Below, in pieces: positions 24,892-32,709 of a stretch of DNA of 40,402 nt. Both the position numbers and the translations under genes were made by a program. Position 1 is the first letter of the stretch. Every line of letters begins with the position of its first letter. Source of the DNA: a virus; IMG/VR virus record IMGVR_UViG_3300048589_001641, positions 1-40,402 of that record; one strand, 5' to 3'. The notes beneath the pieces are model-generated. The model was not told where the DNA came from, searched no databases, and saw only the letters and a program-made list of their open reading frames with translations.

Positions 24892-25084
24892 GCTCAGCCT
24901 CCTGGCGTTTCTGTTTGTTGCCGTAGAGCTTTTCGCCGATCTGGCGAATGAACTCCCGCTCGGGCCAGCTCAGCCGCTGATCGTCGACTGACACCGCGAG
25001 CAAACCCTGTTCGCGCCAGCCATCCTGTTTCACCTTCTCGGGCGGCCGCCGCTCGCCGCCGTATCCGGGAAGAGACCACCTCAT
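24884..25084 (-). CDS. Hypothetical 66-residue protein
   Basis: Starts MRWSLPGYGGERRPPEKVKQ at ATG 25084, overlapping the upstream stop (ATGA, 25081-25084), and ends inside the GTG start region of the DUF6362 gene. The second half (RLSWPEREFIRQIGEKLYGN) is helical and charged; the N-terminus is basic. It belongs to the chain of overlapping genes 24445-26245. No domain is recognised. Confidence 0.72.
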   Translation of the reverse strand: MRWSLPGYGGERRPPEKVKQDGWREQGLLAVSVDDQRLSWPEREFIRQIGEKLYGNKQKRQEAERG

Positions 25085-25377
25085 CGCGTCACCTCCGGCA
25101 GCAGCGCGGCGTAGCCAATGACGTCCGTGGCGCTGTCGCGGTGCGCCGGGTCATACGCGAGCCGCACCAGCTTGAGATCGAGCATGCAGAGCACGACCTG
25201 CGCCGGCGTGACGCAGCAGCCAAGGGTGAGCGACCAGCGTGCGGCCACCGCCGCCATGGAGGCCGCCGGATTGCCGTAGGCCGCATCGCGCTCGGCCATG
25301 ACGATGGCGGCGTGCCGAAGCATTCGTGCGGATCCAATGCGATTGCGCGGCGTTTGCCGCTCAGGAGGCCGTCGCAT
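25081..25377 (-). CDS. DUF6378 domain protein
   Basis: ATG 25377 overlaps the upstream stop as TGATG and is preferred to GTG 25380. The 98-residue product has the DUF6378 pattern: AERDAAYGNPAASMAAVAAR, WSLTLG, TPAQVVLCMLDLKLVRLAYD and a C-terminal HRDSATDVIGYAALL. These proteins belong to the MazG-like all-alpha NTP hydrolase-like group; catalytic activity has not been shown, and here the role in nucleotide metabolism is only suspected. Confidence 0.8.
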   Translation of the reverse strand: MRRPPERQTPRNRIGSARMLRHAAIVMAERDAAYGNPAASMAAVAARWSLTLGCCVTPAQVVLCMLDLKLVRLAYDPAHRDSATDVIGYAALLPEVTR

Positions 25378-25709
25378 CACGAGACCTCCTGTTGCATCGG
25401 GATCGGCATTGCCTGGGCGACGAGATCGATCACGGCACCGATCACGGATGCGGGTTCAGCGTTGCCAAGACGGCCCATGCTGGCGGCGAGATCAGTCGGC
25501 TCGACACCGTGCTGCAGTAGCAGCGAGACGACGACACAGGCGTCGGACAACAGTCCGTCCAGCGTCGATCCGGTCCGCGTGCCATGGGTGAACACTTCGC
25601 CCGGCCGGCCGTCGGGATAGAACCCGACGGTGACAGTGAAGCGGCTGCCGCCATGCTCAATGTCTGAAGTCGCAGCGAAGCGGCGATGCGGGAGTCGTGC
25701 CCGGGTCAT
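25377..25709 (-). CDS. TSCPD domain protein (ribonucleotide reductase-like domain, stand-alone)
   Basis: A 110-residue protein matching the TSCPD domain found at the C-terminus of B12-dependent ribonucleotide reductases: FTVTVGFYPDGRPGEVFTHG, TRTGSTLDGLLSDACVVVSL, LLQHGVEPTDLAASMGR and PASVIGAVIDLV. The domain stands alone here; no reductase is in the window. The Cys of the TSCPD name motif is not visible in this copy. The ATG overlaps the upstream stop (ATGA 25706-25709). It may bind nucleotide or modulate a host reductase; this is an inference. Confidence 0.82.
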   Translation of the reverse strand: MTRARLPHRRFAATSDIEHGGSRFTVTVGFYPDGRPGEVFTHGTRTGSTLDGLLSDACVVVSLLLQHGVEPTDLAASMGRLGNAEPASVIGAVIDLVAQAMPIPMQQEVS

Positions 25710-26245
25710 CGCACACCTCCCTCAGTCTCGACCGCCCACAGCAGGATAGCGATGGCGTCCGCCTCATTGTCGTCGGCCGGAGTAAATCCACGCGTTCGCA
25801 CGGCAGCGATCACTGCTTCCTTGTGGGCGTTGCCCTTGCCGGCGATGAAGCGCTTGATGGTGCCGACCGGCACGCCCTGGTAGGCGACGCCGCGCTGCTC
25901 GCACCATGCCGAGAGCGTCGCCAGCAGACCGCCGAACACATGCGCCGCATCTGTGCCGACGTGCCTGCGCACCTCCTCGAAGTGCACCGCCTCCAAGGGT
26001 CCCGCATGGGCGGCAAAGCCATCGAGCCAGCTGCGGAAGCGCAGGTAGCGGATCCCGCCGCCGTCATAGCGGCTGGGGCGAAACGATACCGTGCCGCTGG
26101 TGATGAGGCCTGTGCCGTCCCGCATTGCCCAGCCGGTGGTGGTGCCGAAATCGAGCGCGAGGATCGAAGCTTGTGTGCGATCGATCATCTCTGCCGCGGG
26201 TGGGATTGCATTGCCAGCAGGCAGAGTCAGAGTCGTCGAAGCCAT
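25706..26245 (-). CDS. RuvC-like Holliday junction resolvase/nuclease
   Basis: Start ATG 26245 (MASTTLTLPAGNAIPPAAEM) with CGGAGACC upstream; the frame to 26380 is not needed. The RNase H-like fold is shown by LALDFGTTTGWAM (first acidic strand), AVHFEEVRRHVGTDAAHVFG (E in second position), GVPVGTIKRFIAGKGNAHKE and the terminal ADDNEADAIAILLWAVE, whose DNEADA carries the final acidic pair. This catalytic pattern matches RuvC-type phage resolvases that cut branched DNA before packaging. It follows the primase gene in the replication operon. Confidence 0.88.
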   Translation of the reverse strand: MASTTLTLPAGNAIPPAAEMIDRTQASILALDFGTTTGWAMRDGTGLITSGTVSFRPSRYDGGGIRYLRFRSWLDGFAAHAGPLEAVHFEEVRRHVGTDAAHVFGGLLATLSAWCEQRGVAYQGVPVGTIKRFIAGKGNAHKEAVIAAVRTRGFTPADDNEADAIAILLWAVETEGGVR

Positions 26246-26381
26246 GGATGGTCTCCGTTCGGGAAATCGTTCGTGGTCGAGGACGACGGCGGTCTGGTGC
26301 TTGGCTGCGCGGGCCGCCGTCGTCTGGCTTTGCGGAATTGGAGGTGCCGGGGTGGGCCGGTGGCGTACGGGAGGCGGCACA

Positions 26382-29324
26382 TCACAGCACCTCCTTCAAC
26401 CAATCGGGCGGATTGGGAATTGGGGAATGTCGTTGCGGACATTCACCGGCACATTCACTGCCAGAAGCCATTGATTTTGTTGGCTCAGGTGAATGTGGTG
26501 AATGTGGTGAATGTTTTTCCGGGTCCTCTATCGCGCGCGCATGCGCGCGCGCGCACGTGTAGGGTCTGGAAAAACATTCACAACATTCACCGACCTCATC
26601 CATCCCATTGGGACGATTGCGAAATTCCCGGTGAATGTTGGAATTCGAACATTCACAGACATTCACAACATTCACCGCAACATTCACGGCCGGTGAATGT
26701 TGTGAATGTTTATCCGCGCCTGTTTTTTCATCAATCACCAGTCGCCAGCGTTGCGCGCCGTGGAGCGTGCCGCATTTTTCAGCGCGCACCGACACGCTGT
26801 TGAGCTGGAACACCCGATCACGTAGGCGGCCCAGCGCCTTGCCCAAACGGATGCGCTGCGAGCGGTCGTTGCCCGATCCAAGCGGCAACGGCGGTTCGCA
26901 AGTGAGCGCCGTCTCGTAGAGATCGTTGCTGCCGACCTCCGCGGTGCCGAATCGGTCCCACCAGGTCGACACGAAGCTGCGCCATACCGACCCCTCGGCA
27001 TCGGAGGCCTGCATCATCTCTTCGAGGTTGCCGAGGAAGCCATCGATGCCGGCGGTCTCGAGCACGCCACCGAGCACCTGCGCCCAGTTCTCATAGCTGC
27101 CGATGGTGCCGGTGCCGCGTGGGCGTCCCGCGGCGATCCAGCCTTGACAGAGCGTGAGGCAGGCAGTCACCAGTCGCGCGCGGTTGGCGCGTACCCAGGT
27201 CATCAGATCGGGATGGCGAAAGCCCGCGCGCTGCCAAGGCCGCTCGACATGCGCATCGAGCCGGATCCGCACAATGCGCCGCGCCATCTCGTTGGAGAAT
27301 TCCGGATTGTTGCCGGTCGCGATCCAGGCGCAGCGGATTGGGAGCCGGGCCATCTCGGAAGCGCCAAGGATCCGGTCTTCCCAGAACGGCGCGGTGAGCG
27401 CGGCGGCGACTGCGGCGCTGTCGAGCTTGTTGCGCAGATTGTCGATCAGGACGATCGATGGAATCTGCCGGAGCTTTGCGGTCACGCGCTTTCGCCATTC
27501 CTCGTCATCGCGCCCCTCGGTCATGACGGATGCGCCAGAGCCGGTGAGGATCGTGGCAATGGCGTCCACCATCAGGGTCGCGCCAGTGCCGGGTGTCGGC
27601 TTTTCGATCAGATGCAGCGGGGTGGGCCCATCGATCATGGAGCGTAGGAAGCCGAGCAGCAGCAGCGCTACGGCGTGGGCGTTCTCGGACCGTGATACGA
27701 ACGGGAAGTCGCCAAGCAGATCATCGCAGATGAGCGCCCGGGCGTTGGCGATATCGTCGGCCGATGGACGCTCCGCAATCGCCGGCACCTCGAAGCCGGG
27801 CGCTGGGGAATAGAGCAGCCGCGCATCCGGATGATAGCCGGGGGTAGTCAAAAGCCGGCCCTGGCGGCCGAACACCGGGGTGTTGACGATGCCAACCAGC
27901 ACCGGCAGTCCAGGATCGGGCGTTGCCAACACCGACTTGACCAGCAGCGTCGGTGGATGGGCTGGAACGAGTTCGCCCTTGGCATTGAGGCGGCGCCAAT
28001 TGCCGAGTCTCGCCAGCATGTGACGCAGCCGTTCATCGGTGAGTGCAATGGCGACCGGGCGGCCTTCGTCATCCGGTACCACCCAAGTCAGGCCGCTGGC
28101 ATAGCGAAATAGCCAGGGTGTGCGGTTGGAGGCGAGCAGTAGGCTCCAAGCCTTCTCCACCGCCAGAGCAAGGTCCCCCTCGTCGGCGCGCATCAAAGGC
28201 GATGTGTCGGGCGCGCTGTAGTTGAGCGGCCGGTGCTGACCGATCGGCAACGGCTCTTCATTGGATTGTGGCTGCGCACGTTCAAGCACGGCACGCACCG
28301 CGTCCGCTCCGTCGCGCATCAGCATGTCATTGAAGTCGTCGCCGCACTGCGGCGGCAGTGCGATTGCGGTTTCGCGACCCTCGGCCCGCAGGCGCCGCGC
28401 GGCGGTCTCGGCGGCGCGCAGACCTGCGCCCGATGCATCGTGATCGGCGAGTATGATAATGCGCTTGGCTTGTGCTGGAAGTTGTACTTGCTCCAGTCCC
28501 GAGGTCGACAGCGCGGCCCAGACGGCGAGTCTCGGGAAAGCCTTCATGATGGCGAGCCCAGTCTCGATCCCCTCGCAGAGCGCAAGCACGCCGTTGTTGC
28601 CGAGGGGAGCAAGCCGCACCGCCCCGGTGCCGTTCTTGCCCAGCACCATGCGCGGTTTGCTGACCGGCGCCTTCGTCACGCGGTCCGGCTGCGCCGGATC
28701 GACCTGCAGATAGGTCCGGTGCAGCGCGATGACTTCGCCGTCACAACTGCGCACGATGCCGATCAGAGCCGGACAGCCTTGCCGCGTCTCCCAATGGGTG
28801 AGATCGGCATGCGCCAACAAATCGGCGCCCTCAGGTGCATCAAGATCTCGGCTCGCGAGATAGGCTTCTGCGGCCGTGCCCTTGAGCGGACCCGCGTGCT
28901 GGAGGATGAAAGCGATCTCGCGCGCGGTGTCGTGCTGTTGTTTCGCGCTTGCTGCGGGCGGCTCCTGGCGCGCTGGCGACCTGAGAGACCAGCCTGTCAG
29001 CTCGGCGGCATGGGCATAGAGGTTTCGCCCCTTGAATCCCGTCGCCTCCTCAATCGTGCTGAACGGTCCGCCGCCCTGGCTACCGTCAAACTCGTGCCAG
29101 TCGCCAGCATGTTCGCCCTTGAGCGCGATGACGCAGCTGCCCTGCTTGCGCGGCGGAGCGCCCTTGATGTTAGCGAGCCGCCATTCGTCGCCGACACGGC
29201 GGCCGTTCGGGAACAGACGCGGCACCCAGGTCTGCGCGCTTGCCCGCAACTCTGCGGCGATGGCGTCGAGATCGTAGCGGACCTGATGGTTCGGCGGATA
29301 AGCGACGTTGTTCAGGTCAATCAC
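26382..29324 (-). CDS. Primase-helicase-like replication protein (toprim + degenerate P-loop ATPase)
   Basis: A 980-residue protein from GTG 29324. Residues about 20-345 are a primase-like part (DUF7146-type) with a toprim catalytic core: E251 in CEGIETGLA and D294xD296 in ILADHDASGAG. Residues about 365-790 resemble phage replicative helicase-like ATPases: PTPGTGATL (576-584) stands where PxPGTGKxL is expected, so the Walker A lysine is replaced by alanine; IVLIDN (624-629) replaces the usual acidic Walker B; a sensor-like IATGNNPEFS with arginines follows. Residues 868-980 are a low-complexity His/Ser/Pro/Asn/Val tail encoded by the ACATTCAC repeats. It probably primes and initiates phage replication. 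Confidence 0.88.
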   Translation of the reverse strand: MIDLNNVAYPPNHQVRYDLDAIAAELRASAQTWVPRLFPNGRRVGDEWRLANIKGAPPRKQGSCVIALKGEHAGDWHEFDGSQGGGPFSTIEEATGFKGRNLYAHAAELTGWSLRSPARQEPPAASAKQQHDTAREIAFILQHAGPLKGTAAEAYLASRDLDAPEGADLLAHADLTHWETRQGCPALIGIVRSCDGEVIALHRTYLQVDPAQPDRVTKAPVSKPRMVLGKNGTGAVRLAPLGNNGVLALCEGIETGLAIMKAFPRLAVWAALSTSGLEQVQLPAQAKRIIILADHDASGAGLRAAETAARRLRAEGRETAIALPPQCGDDFNDMLMRDGADAVRAVLERAQPQSNEEPLPIGQHRPLNYSAPDTSPLMRADEGDLALAVEKAWSLLLASNRTPWLFRYASGLTWVVPDDEGRPVAIALTDERLRHMLARLGNWRRLNAKGELVPAHPPTLLVKSVLATPDPGLPVLVGIVNTPVFGRQGRLLTTPGYHPDARLLYSPAPGFEVPAIAERPSADDIANARALICDDLLGDFPFVSRSENAHAVALLLLGFLRSMIDGPTPLHLIEKPTPGTGATLMVDAIATILTGSGASVMTEGRDDEEWRKRVTAKLRQIPSIVLIDNLRNKLDSAAVAAALTAPFWEDRILGASEMARLPIRCAWIATGNNPEFSNEMARRIVRIRLDAHVERPWQRAGFRHPDLMTWVRANRARLVTACLTLCQGWIAAGRPRGTGTIGSYENWAQVLGGVLETAGIDGFLGNLEEMMQASDAEGSVWRSFVSTWWDRFGTAEVGSNDLYETALTCEPPLPLGSGNDRSQRIRLGKALGRLRDRVFQLNSVSVRAEKCGTLHGAQRWRLVIDEKTGADKHSQHSPAVNVAVNVVNVCECSNSNIHREFRNRPNGMDEVGECCECFSRPYTCARAHARAIEDPEKHSPHSPHSPEPTKSMASGSECAGECPQRHSPIPNPPDWLKEVL
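26439..26709. repeat. ACATTCAC iteron-like array (candidate replication origin) inside the primase gene
   Basis: Fourteen perfect 8-mers in 271 bp. ACATTCAC starts at 26439, 26451, 26574, 26583, 26649, 26659, 26668 and 26680; the reverse GTGAATGT starts at 26489, 26498, 26507, 26631, 26693 and 26702. Many are 9-10 bp apart, about one helical turn. The array is symmetric: a perfect 14-bp inverted repeat (26507-26520 and 26568-26581) flanks a GC palindrome. A DnaA-box-like TTATCCGCG adjoins at 26710-26718. Iteron arrays in initiator genes mark lambda- and plasmid-type origins; this identity is inferred. Confidence 0.6.
26532..26551. repeat. 20-bp GC palindrome at the centre of the iteron array
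   Basis: A perfect palindrome of alternating C and G around a central AT, the middle of a 30-nt purine-pyrimidine alternation (26532-26561). Such tracts can adopt Z-form or cruciform structure under negative supercoiling. It lies in the 47-bp loop between the 14-bp inverted arms that end in the iterons. Confidence 0.7.
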
Positions 29325-30054
29325 AGTGCACCTGCCCGTCGCCGCCGTTTGCTGGATCTATTCGTCCGACGTCGTTGAAATCGACTCCCCATGAAGCAGG
29401 CAAGCGAACGGAAGTCATCCGCGCGCCGACTATGTGCCACGCAGGCAGCCTGCCTCGCTTTTCGAGGGAGCGCGCTTGATCCCGTGTAATCCCAAGACGC
29501 GCAGCCACGTCGGCAAGGAGCAGCCGTTCACCCCCGAAGGCAAACCATCGAATGTTTCGCTTGTTGCGGGTTTGTATGTCTGAGGTTGCCCAGCGGCAAT
29601 TACCTGGTTCGTAGTCTCCATCGGGATCAATACGATCCAAACTGTGCTTGGAGCTCGGTCGCGGCCCCATGTCTTGAAAAAAGGCTTCAAAGCTGTCAGT
29701 CCAAGCCACACACATGCGGATCCCGCGTCCTCCATAGTTGCGGTAGGACGCATTCCGTGGGTTGTTGCATCGCTTCTTGGCATGGACCCATGCAAGGTAT
29801 TCAGCAGAAGGACGCCCGTTGGAGGCACTTCCGTGCCGCGTTGACACTTCAATCGCGAGGCAGCCGCAACTACGACTCCCACCAACGGATGCGCGCAAAG
29901 CAAGGCGCAAGCTCTGGCCAAGAACTAATTTTTCCGTGCCGCAGTCACATCGGCACACCCAACGCGGCCGACGCGACGCGGGCGTTGCGGAATTTGGCGC
30001 TACACTGAGAAGCGTCCATCGACCGACTCTTCGTCCTGGATAAAGCGATTGCAT
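29317..30054 (-). CDS. HNH homing endonuclease-like protein
   Basis: Start ATG 30054 (MQSLYPGRRVGRWTLLSVAP) with GAGGAA upstream; the longer frame to 30261 shadows the RecD gene. A 245-residue protein. C34, C36, C38 and C63, C65 (WVCRCDCG, SCGCL) form a zinc-binding region as in phage HNH proteins of the AP2/HNH type; GPRPSSKHSLDRIDPDGDYE and PGNCRWATSDIQTRNKRN (137-167) are the HNH core. A C-terminal HTH follows (LLLADVAARLGITRDQARSL). It starts 17 bases after the RecD stop and its end overlaps the primase start by 8 bp. Its DNA is less GC-rich than neighbours. It is probably a selfish, free-standing endonuclease. Confidence 0.87.
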   Translation of the reverse strand: MQSLYPGRRVGRWTLLSVAPNSATPASRRPRWVCRCDCGTEKLVLGQSLRLALRASVGGSRSCGCLAIEVSTRHGSASNGRPSAEYLAWVHAKKRCNNPRNASYRNYGGRGIRMCVAWTDSFEAFFQDMGPRPSSKHSLDRIDPDGDYEPGNCRWATSDIQTRNKRNIRWFAFGGERLLLADVAARLGITRDQARSLEKRGRLPAWHIVGARMTSVRLPASWGVDFNDVGRIDPANGGDGQVHCD

Positions 30055-30071
30055 GACTTGTTCCTCACGGC

Positions 30072-31355
30072 TCAATCGACAATCACCAGGCCCCACTCGG
30101 CCCGTGTGATGGCGGTGTAGAGCCAGCGAGACCGATCCTCCGCCGTGCGGCCGAGACCGTCGTCGAATACGACAACCGACCCGTAGGCGCTGCCTTGCGC
30201 CTTGTGACAGGTGATGGCGTAGCCCCAGACCGTCTCGATCAGTCCCCGCATCTCCTTCCAATCGCGACGGGCCCGCTCGCTGTCGAAGACAACATGATCG
30301 TCGTAGTGCCCCTTGTAGAAGCGATGCCGGCCGGCAATGGACGTACCGTCTTCGGTGGTCACGGTGGCGCTGAACGATAGGTGCCCCTCGTGCTGGATAT
30401 CGGCGAGCGACACAAACATGCCGTTGATCAGGCCGAGGTCGTGACGGTTCTTGAGGCAGATAATCTTCTCGCTACGACCTTCCGGATGCGCGCTGAGAAA
30501 GCCCGCGGCATGCTTCATGGCGGCGTTAAGATGGAGCCGCGTTGCGTTGCGGCCGCAGATCACCTGGCCGCCGCGCAACAGCTGCTCTGCCAAAACGTCG
30601 GTCCGGCGCATTTTCCAGACATGATCGTCATGACCGCCATAGGGGATCGGTTCACCCTGCCGCGCCATTGTGGCAAGCCGGATGATGGCGCTCTCGCCCG
30701 CCTGTCGGTGGATCTCGGTCAGCATGACGTCGGGCGGTGCATCGGTGAAGGCGCCAGAGCCCTTGATCGGCGGCAACTGGCCAGGATCGCCCAGCACCAG
30801 GATCGGCTTGCCGAACGCGAGCAGGTCGGCGGCCATCTCGGATCCCACCATGGAGACCTCGTCGAGCACAATAAGCTCGGCGTCGCGAACCAGCGATTGT
30901 TCGTTGAGGACAAACCGGGGCTGGTGAATGTCGGCAAGCCGCAGCTCGAGGCGCTTGAGCCGCTCCATCGCAAACAAATGCTCGGCTGGCGGCAGGCTGC
31001 CGAGCCCGGTGCGCAAATCAGCCGCCTCCTTTTCGACTCGCGCGATCTCCTCGGGCGTTGCCTCCGAGACCCGATAGATCAGGCTATGAATGGTCGAGGC
31101 TGGCGTGCCCTTGCGCGTCATCACCAGCGCGGCCTTGCCGGTGTAGGCCGCAAACAGCACGCCGCCGGGGGCGATGCTGTCGCGGTTCTTGGGTGTGAGC
31201 CCGAGTGCGTCGATGGCATGCGCGGTGATGGTGCTCTTGCCCGAGCCGGCATAGCCGAATAGCCGAAACACCGGAGACTTGCGGCCCGGGTCGCGGTACC
31301 AACCGACAATCGCGTTGATGGCGGCGGCTTGCTGAGGTGATGGCGTGAAGGTCAT
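30072..31355 (-). CDS. RecD-like ATP-dependent DNA helicase (SF1)
   Basis: Start ATG 31355 overlaps the upstream stop as ATGA. The 427-residue protein has Walker A GYAGSGKST (34-42), motif II DEVS (165-168), motif III GDPGQLPPI (189-197) and the C-terminal UvrD-C2-like VWGYAITCHKAQGSAYGSVV with YTAITRAEWGLVIV. These are SF1B/RecD-type helicase motifs. It sits next to a RecB/Cas4-like nuclease, so the two may form a phage end-processing or recombination unit. Confidence 0.94.
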   Translation of the reverse strand: MTFTPSPQQAAAINAIVGWYRDPGRKSPVFRLFGYAGSGKSTITAHAIDALGLTPKNRDSIAPGGVLFAAYTGKAALVMTRKGTPASTIHSLIYRVSEATPEEIARVEKEAADLRTGLGSLPPAEHLFAMERLKRLELRLADIHQPRFVLNEQSLVRDAELIVLDEVSMVGSEMAADLLAFGKPILVLGDPGQLPPIKGSGAFTDAPPDVMLTEIHRQAGESAIIRLATMARQGEPIPYGGHDDHVWKMRRTDVLAEQLLRGGQVICGRNATRLHLNAAMKHAAGFLSAHPEGRSEKIICLKNRHDLGLINGMFVSLADIQHEGHLSFSATVTTEDGTSIAGRHRFYKGHYDDHVVFDSERARRDWKEMRGLIETVWGYAITCHKAQGSAYGSVVVFDDGLGRTAEDRSRWLYTAITRAEWGLVIVD

Positions 31356-32122
31356 ACCGCGCCCTCCCAGCAGTGCTTCGCATAGAAGCACCAACGACAG
31401 AGATGGAAGTCGGAGTTTTGGGCGATGCGCGGTGGCAACTCACCTGCTTCCGCGGCGCGAATGATGTCGACGGCCTTGTCGGAGAGCGCCTGAGCCGTCT
31501 TCGGATCAAAACCGACGATCTCGTGATGGAGCGTCTGGGTGTCCTTGTTCAGGGCGGTGAATAGAGCCGTTGGGAGATCCATGTAGGCCATGTAGATCTG
31601 CAGCTGAGCGTAATAGATTGGCTTCGACAGCTCGACCCCGCGCTTGACGAGATCGGCCCAGGACTTGGCGTTGAGCGATTTATGTTCGAACAGCGCTGGC
31701 CAACTGATCCCTACATCCGGCCCGGCAACGATCACGCCGTCGATATGACCGCGAATGCGTCCGCCCGCGATCGAGAAGCCGAACTGCCGTCCGTCCTGTC
31801 CTTTATCGCGCAGGTCAAAACCGGCGTTACGCAACCAGCGAATGGAGAGATCCTCGAACTGGTGTCCGGCATCAAAGATGCGCAGCATCCGACCGTCGAA
31901 GCCCTTGCCATCATCAATCGGCACATGTGTGAGCTCGTAGACGAGCTTGCGCGCGCAGGGTTCGCCAATGCGGCTGCCGCCGAGATAGTCGCGGGGGCGC
32001 TGCATTCGATTGCGATCGATCAGCGCGCTGTCGATCAGCGCGTTGATGTGGTGAGCCGGACTGCTCGCGACCAGGCGAGCGCAGCCATAGACGAAGCCCG
32101 ATCCGCAATTGAGGTCGATCAT
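31352..32122 (-). CDS. PD-(D/E)XK nuclease with Fe-S cluster (Cas4/AddB-like)
   Basis: Start ATG 32122 (MIDLNCGSGFVYGCARLVAS) has GAGG 7 bases upstream and is preferred to TTG 32134. The 256-residue protein carries H87xxE90, GHIDG (D128), FEHK (E146, K148) and Q173xxxY177 of the RecB-type nuclease core, plus C56 and C242xxC245xxxxxC251, the four cysteines that bind a 4Fe-4S cluster in Cas4, AddB and Dna2. It likely resects DNA ends in phage recombination or replication. It is followed by the RecD-like helicase, with coupled translation. Confidence 0.9.
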   Translation of the reverse strand: MIDLNCGSGFVYGCARLVASSPAHHINALIDSALIDRNRMQRPRDYLGGSRIGEPCARKLVYELTHVPIDDGKGFDGRMLRIFDAGHQFEDLSIRWLRNAGFDLRDKGQDGRQFGFSIAGGRIRGHIDGVIVAGPDVGISWPALFEHKSLNAKSWADLVKRGVELSKPIYYAQLQIYMAYMDLPTALFTALNKDTQTLHHEIVGFDPKTAQALSDKAVDIIRAAEAGELPPRIAQNSDFHLCRWCFYAKHCWEGAV

Positions 32123-32130
32123 CGGCGGCC

Positions 32131-32475
32131 TCAAAATGGAATGTCGCCGTTGAGCGACTGACGCTGCATCGAGTCCTGGAAGCCATCGACACAGGCCTCA
32201 ATGATGCGGTCGATGTCATCGGCGGTCCGGTCGTGGAATGGCGCCATTAAACCGAGTTCGGTCAGAACCTCGGCGAGGAACCGTCGCGCGTCCTTGATGG
32301 CGCGCTGCTCCATGTCGGTCTTGTCGATCATGCCTTTGTTCCTTTTGGCGATGGCCGCGCCTGCGCGCAGACAGCGGTGCGAGCAGAAAGCGAAGGTCGG
32401 ATATCGATCGGGCCGTAGTTCGTGCGTGTAGTAGAAGCCGATGGCAGCTCGGCTGCAGACGGCGCAGACCCTCAC
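32131..32475 (-). CDS. DUF6511-like zinc-finger protein
   Basis: GTG 32475 overlaps the upstream stop as GTGA, so it is preferred to in-frame 32505 or 32646, which would overlap the preceding gene. The 114-residue product begins RVCAVCSRAAIGFYY and continues with FAFCSHRCL, a probable four-Cys/His zinc site, then MIDKTDMEQRAIKDARRFLA and IDRIIEACVDGFQDSM, as in DUF6511 proteins. Function unknown. It precedes the nuclease gene in the operon. Confidence 0.78.
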   Translation of the reverse strand: MRVCAVCSRAAIGFYYTHELRPDRYPTFAFCSHRCLRAGAAIAKRNKGMIDKTDMEQRAIKDARRFLAEVLTELGLMAPFHDRTADDIDRIIEACVDGFQDSMQRQSLNGDIPF

Positions 32476-32705
32476 CCCAGCAGCAGTGTCGAGAACCTCC
32501 GCGACACGGAGTCGCCGGGTTGCTGCGCGATCCTCTGAGAGGTCAGCACGATGAAGCGGCTGATGGCGTTCTGCGCCATGGCCTCGAGTTCGGGCATGGT
32601 CAAAGAGCGGATTGGCTGATGAAGCCTTCCTCTTCCTGCGAGCCATTCGCCGATCGCTATCGCTGCTTCATGCGTAGTGTGAGCCTGCCACTCGTCGTCG
32701 GTCAT
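32472..32705 (-). CDS. Hypothetical 77-residue protein in replication operon
   Basis: ATG 32705 (MTDDEWQAHTTHEAAIAIGE) lies 4 bases after the stop of the DNA-binding protein gene. The sequence is mostly helical (WLAGRGRLHQPIRSLTMPEL, EAMAQNAISRFIVLTSQRIA) and shows no recognised domain. The stop overlaps the GTG start of the next gene. Small proteins of this kind occur in the same place in related prophage operons. Confidence 0.78.
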   Translation of the reverse strand: MTDDEWQAHTTHEAAIAIGEWLAGRGRLHQPIRSLTMPELEAMAQNAISRFIVLTSQRIAQQPGDSVSRRFSTLLLG

Positions 32706-32709
32706 GCCC

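Noticed and set aside
26439-26709. CRISPR-like repeat array
   Set aside because: The repeat is only 8 bp, occurs in both orientations and with irregular spacings of 1 to over 50 bp, and no cas genes are present; the Cas4-like nuclease belongs to a phage recombination operon.
25697-26803. Long plus-strand ORF (368 codons) over the RuvC-like gene and primase tail
   Set aside because: It is open only because both strands share the palindromic repeats and high GC; the minus-strand frames encode recognisable RuvC-like and primase proteins.
28233-29378. Plus-strand ORF of 381 codons opposite the primase gene
   Set aside because: Antisense shadow of the toprim-encoding part; no credible domains.
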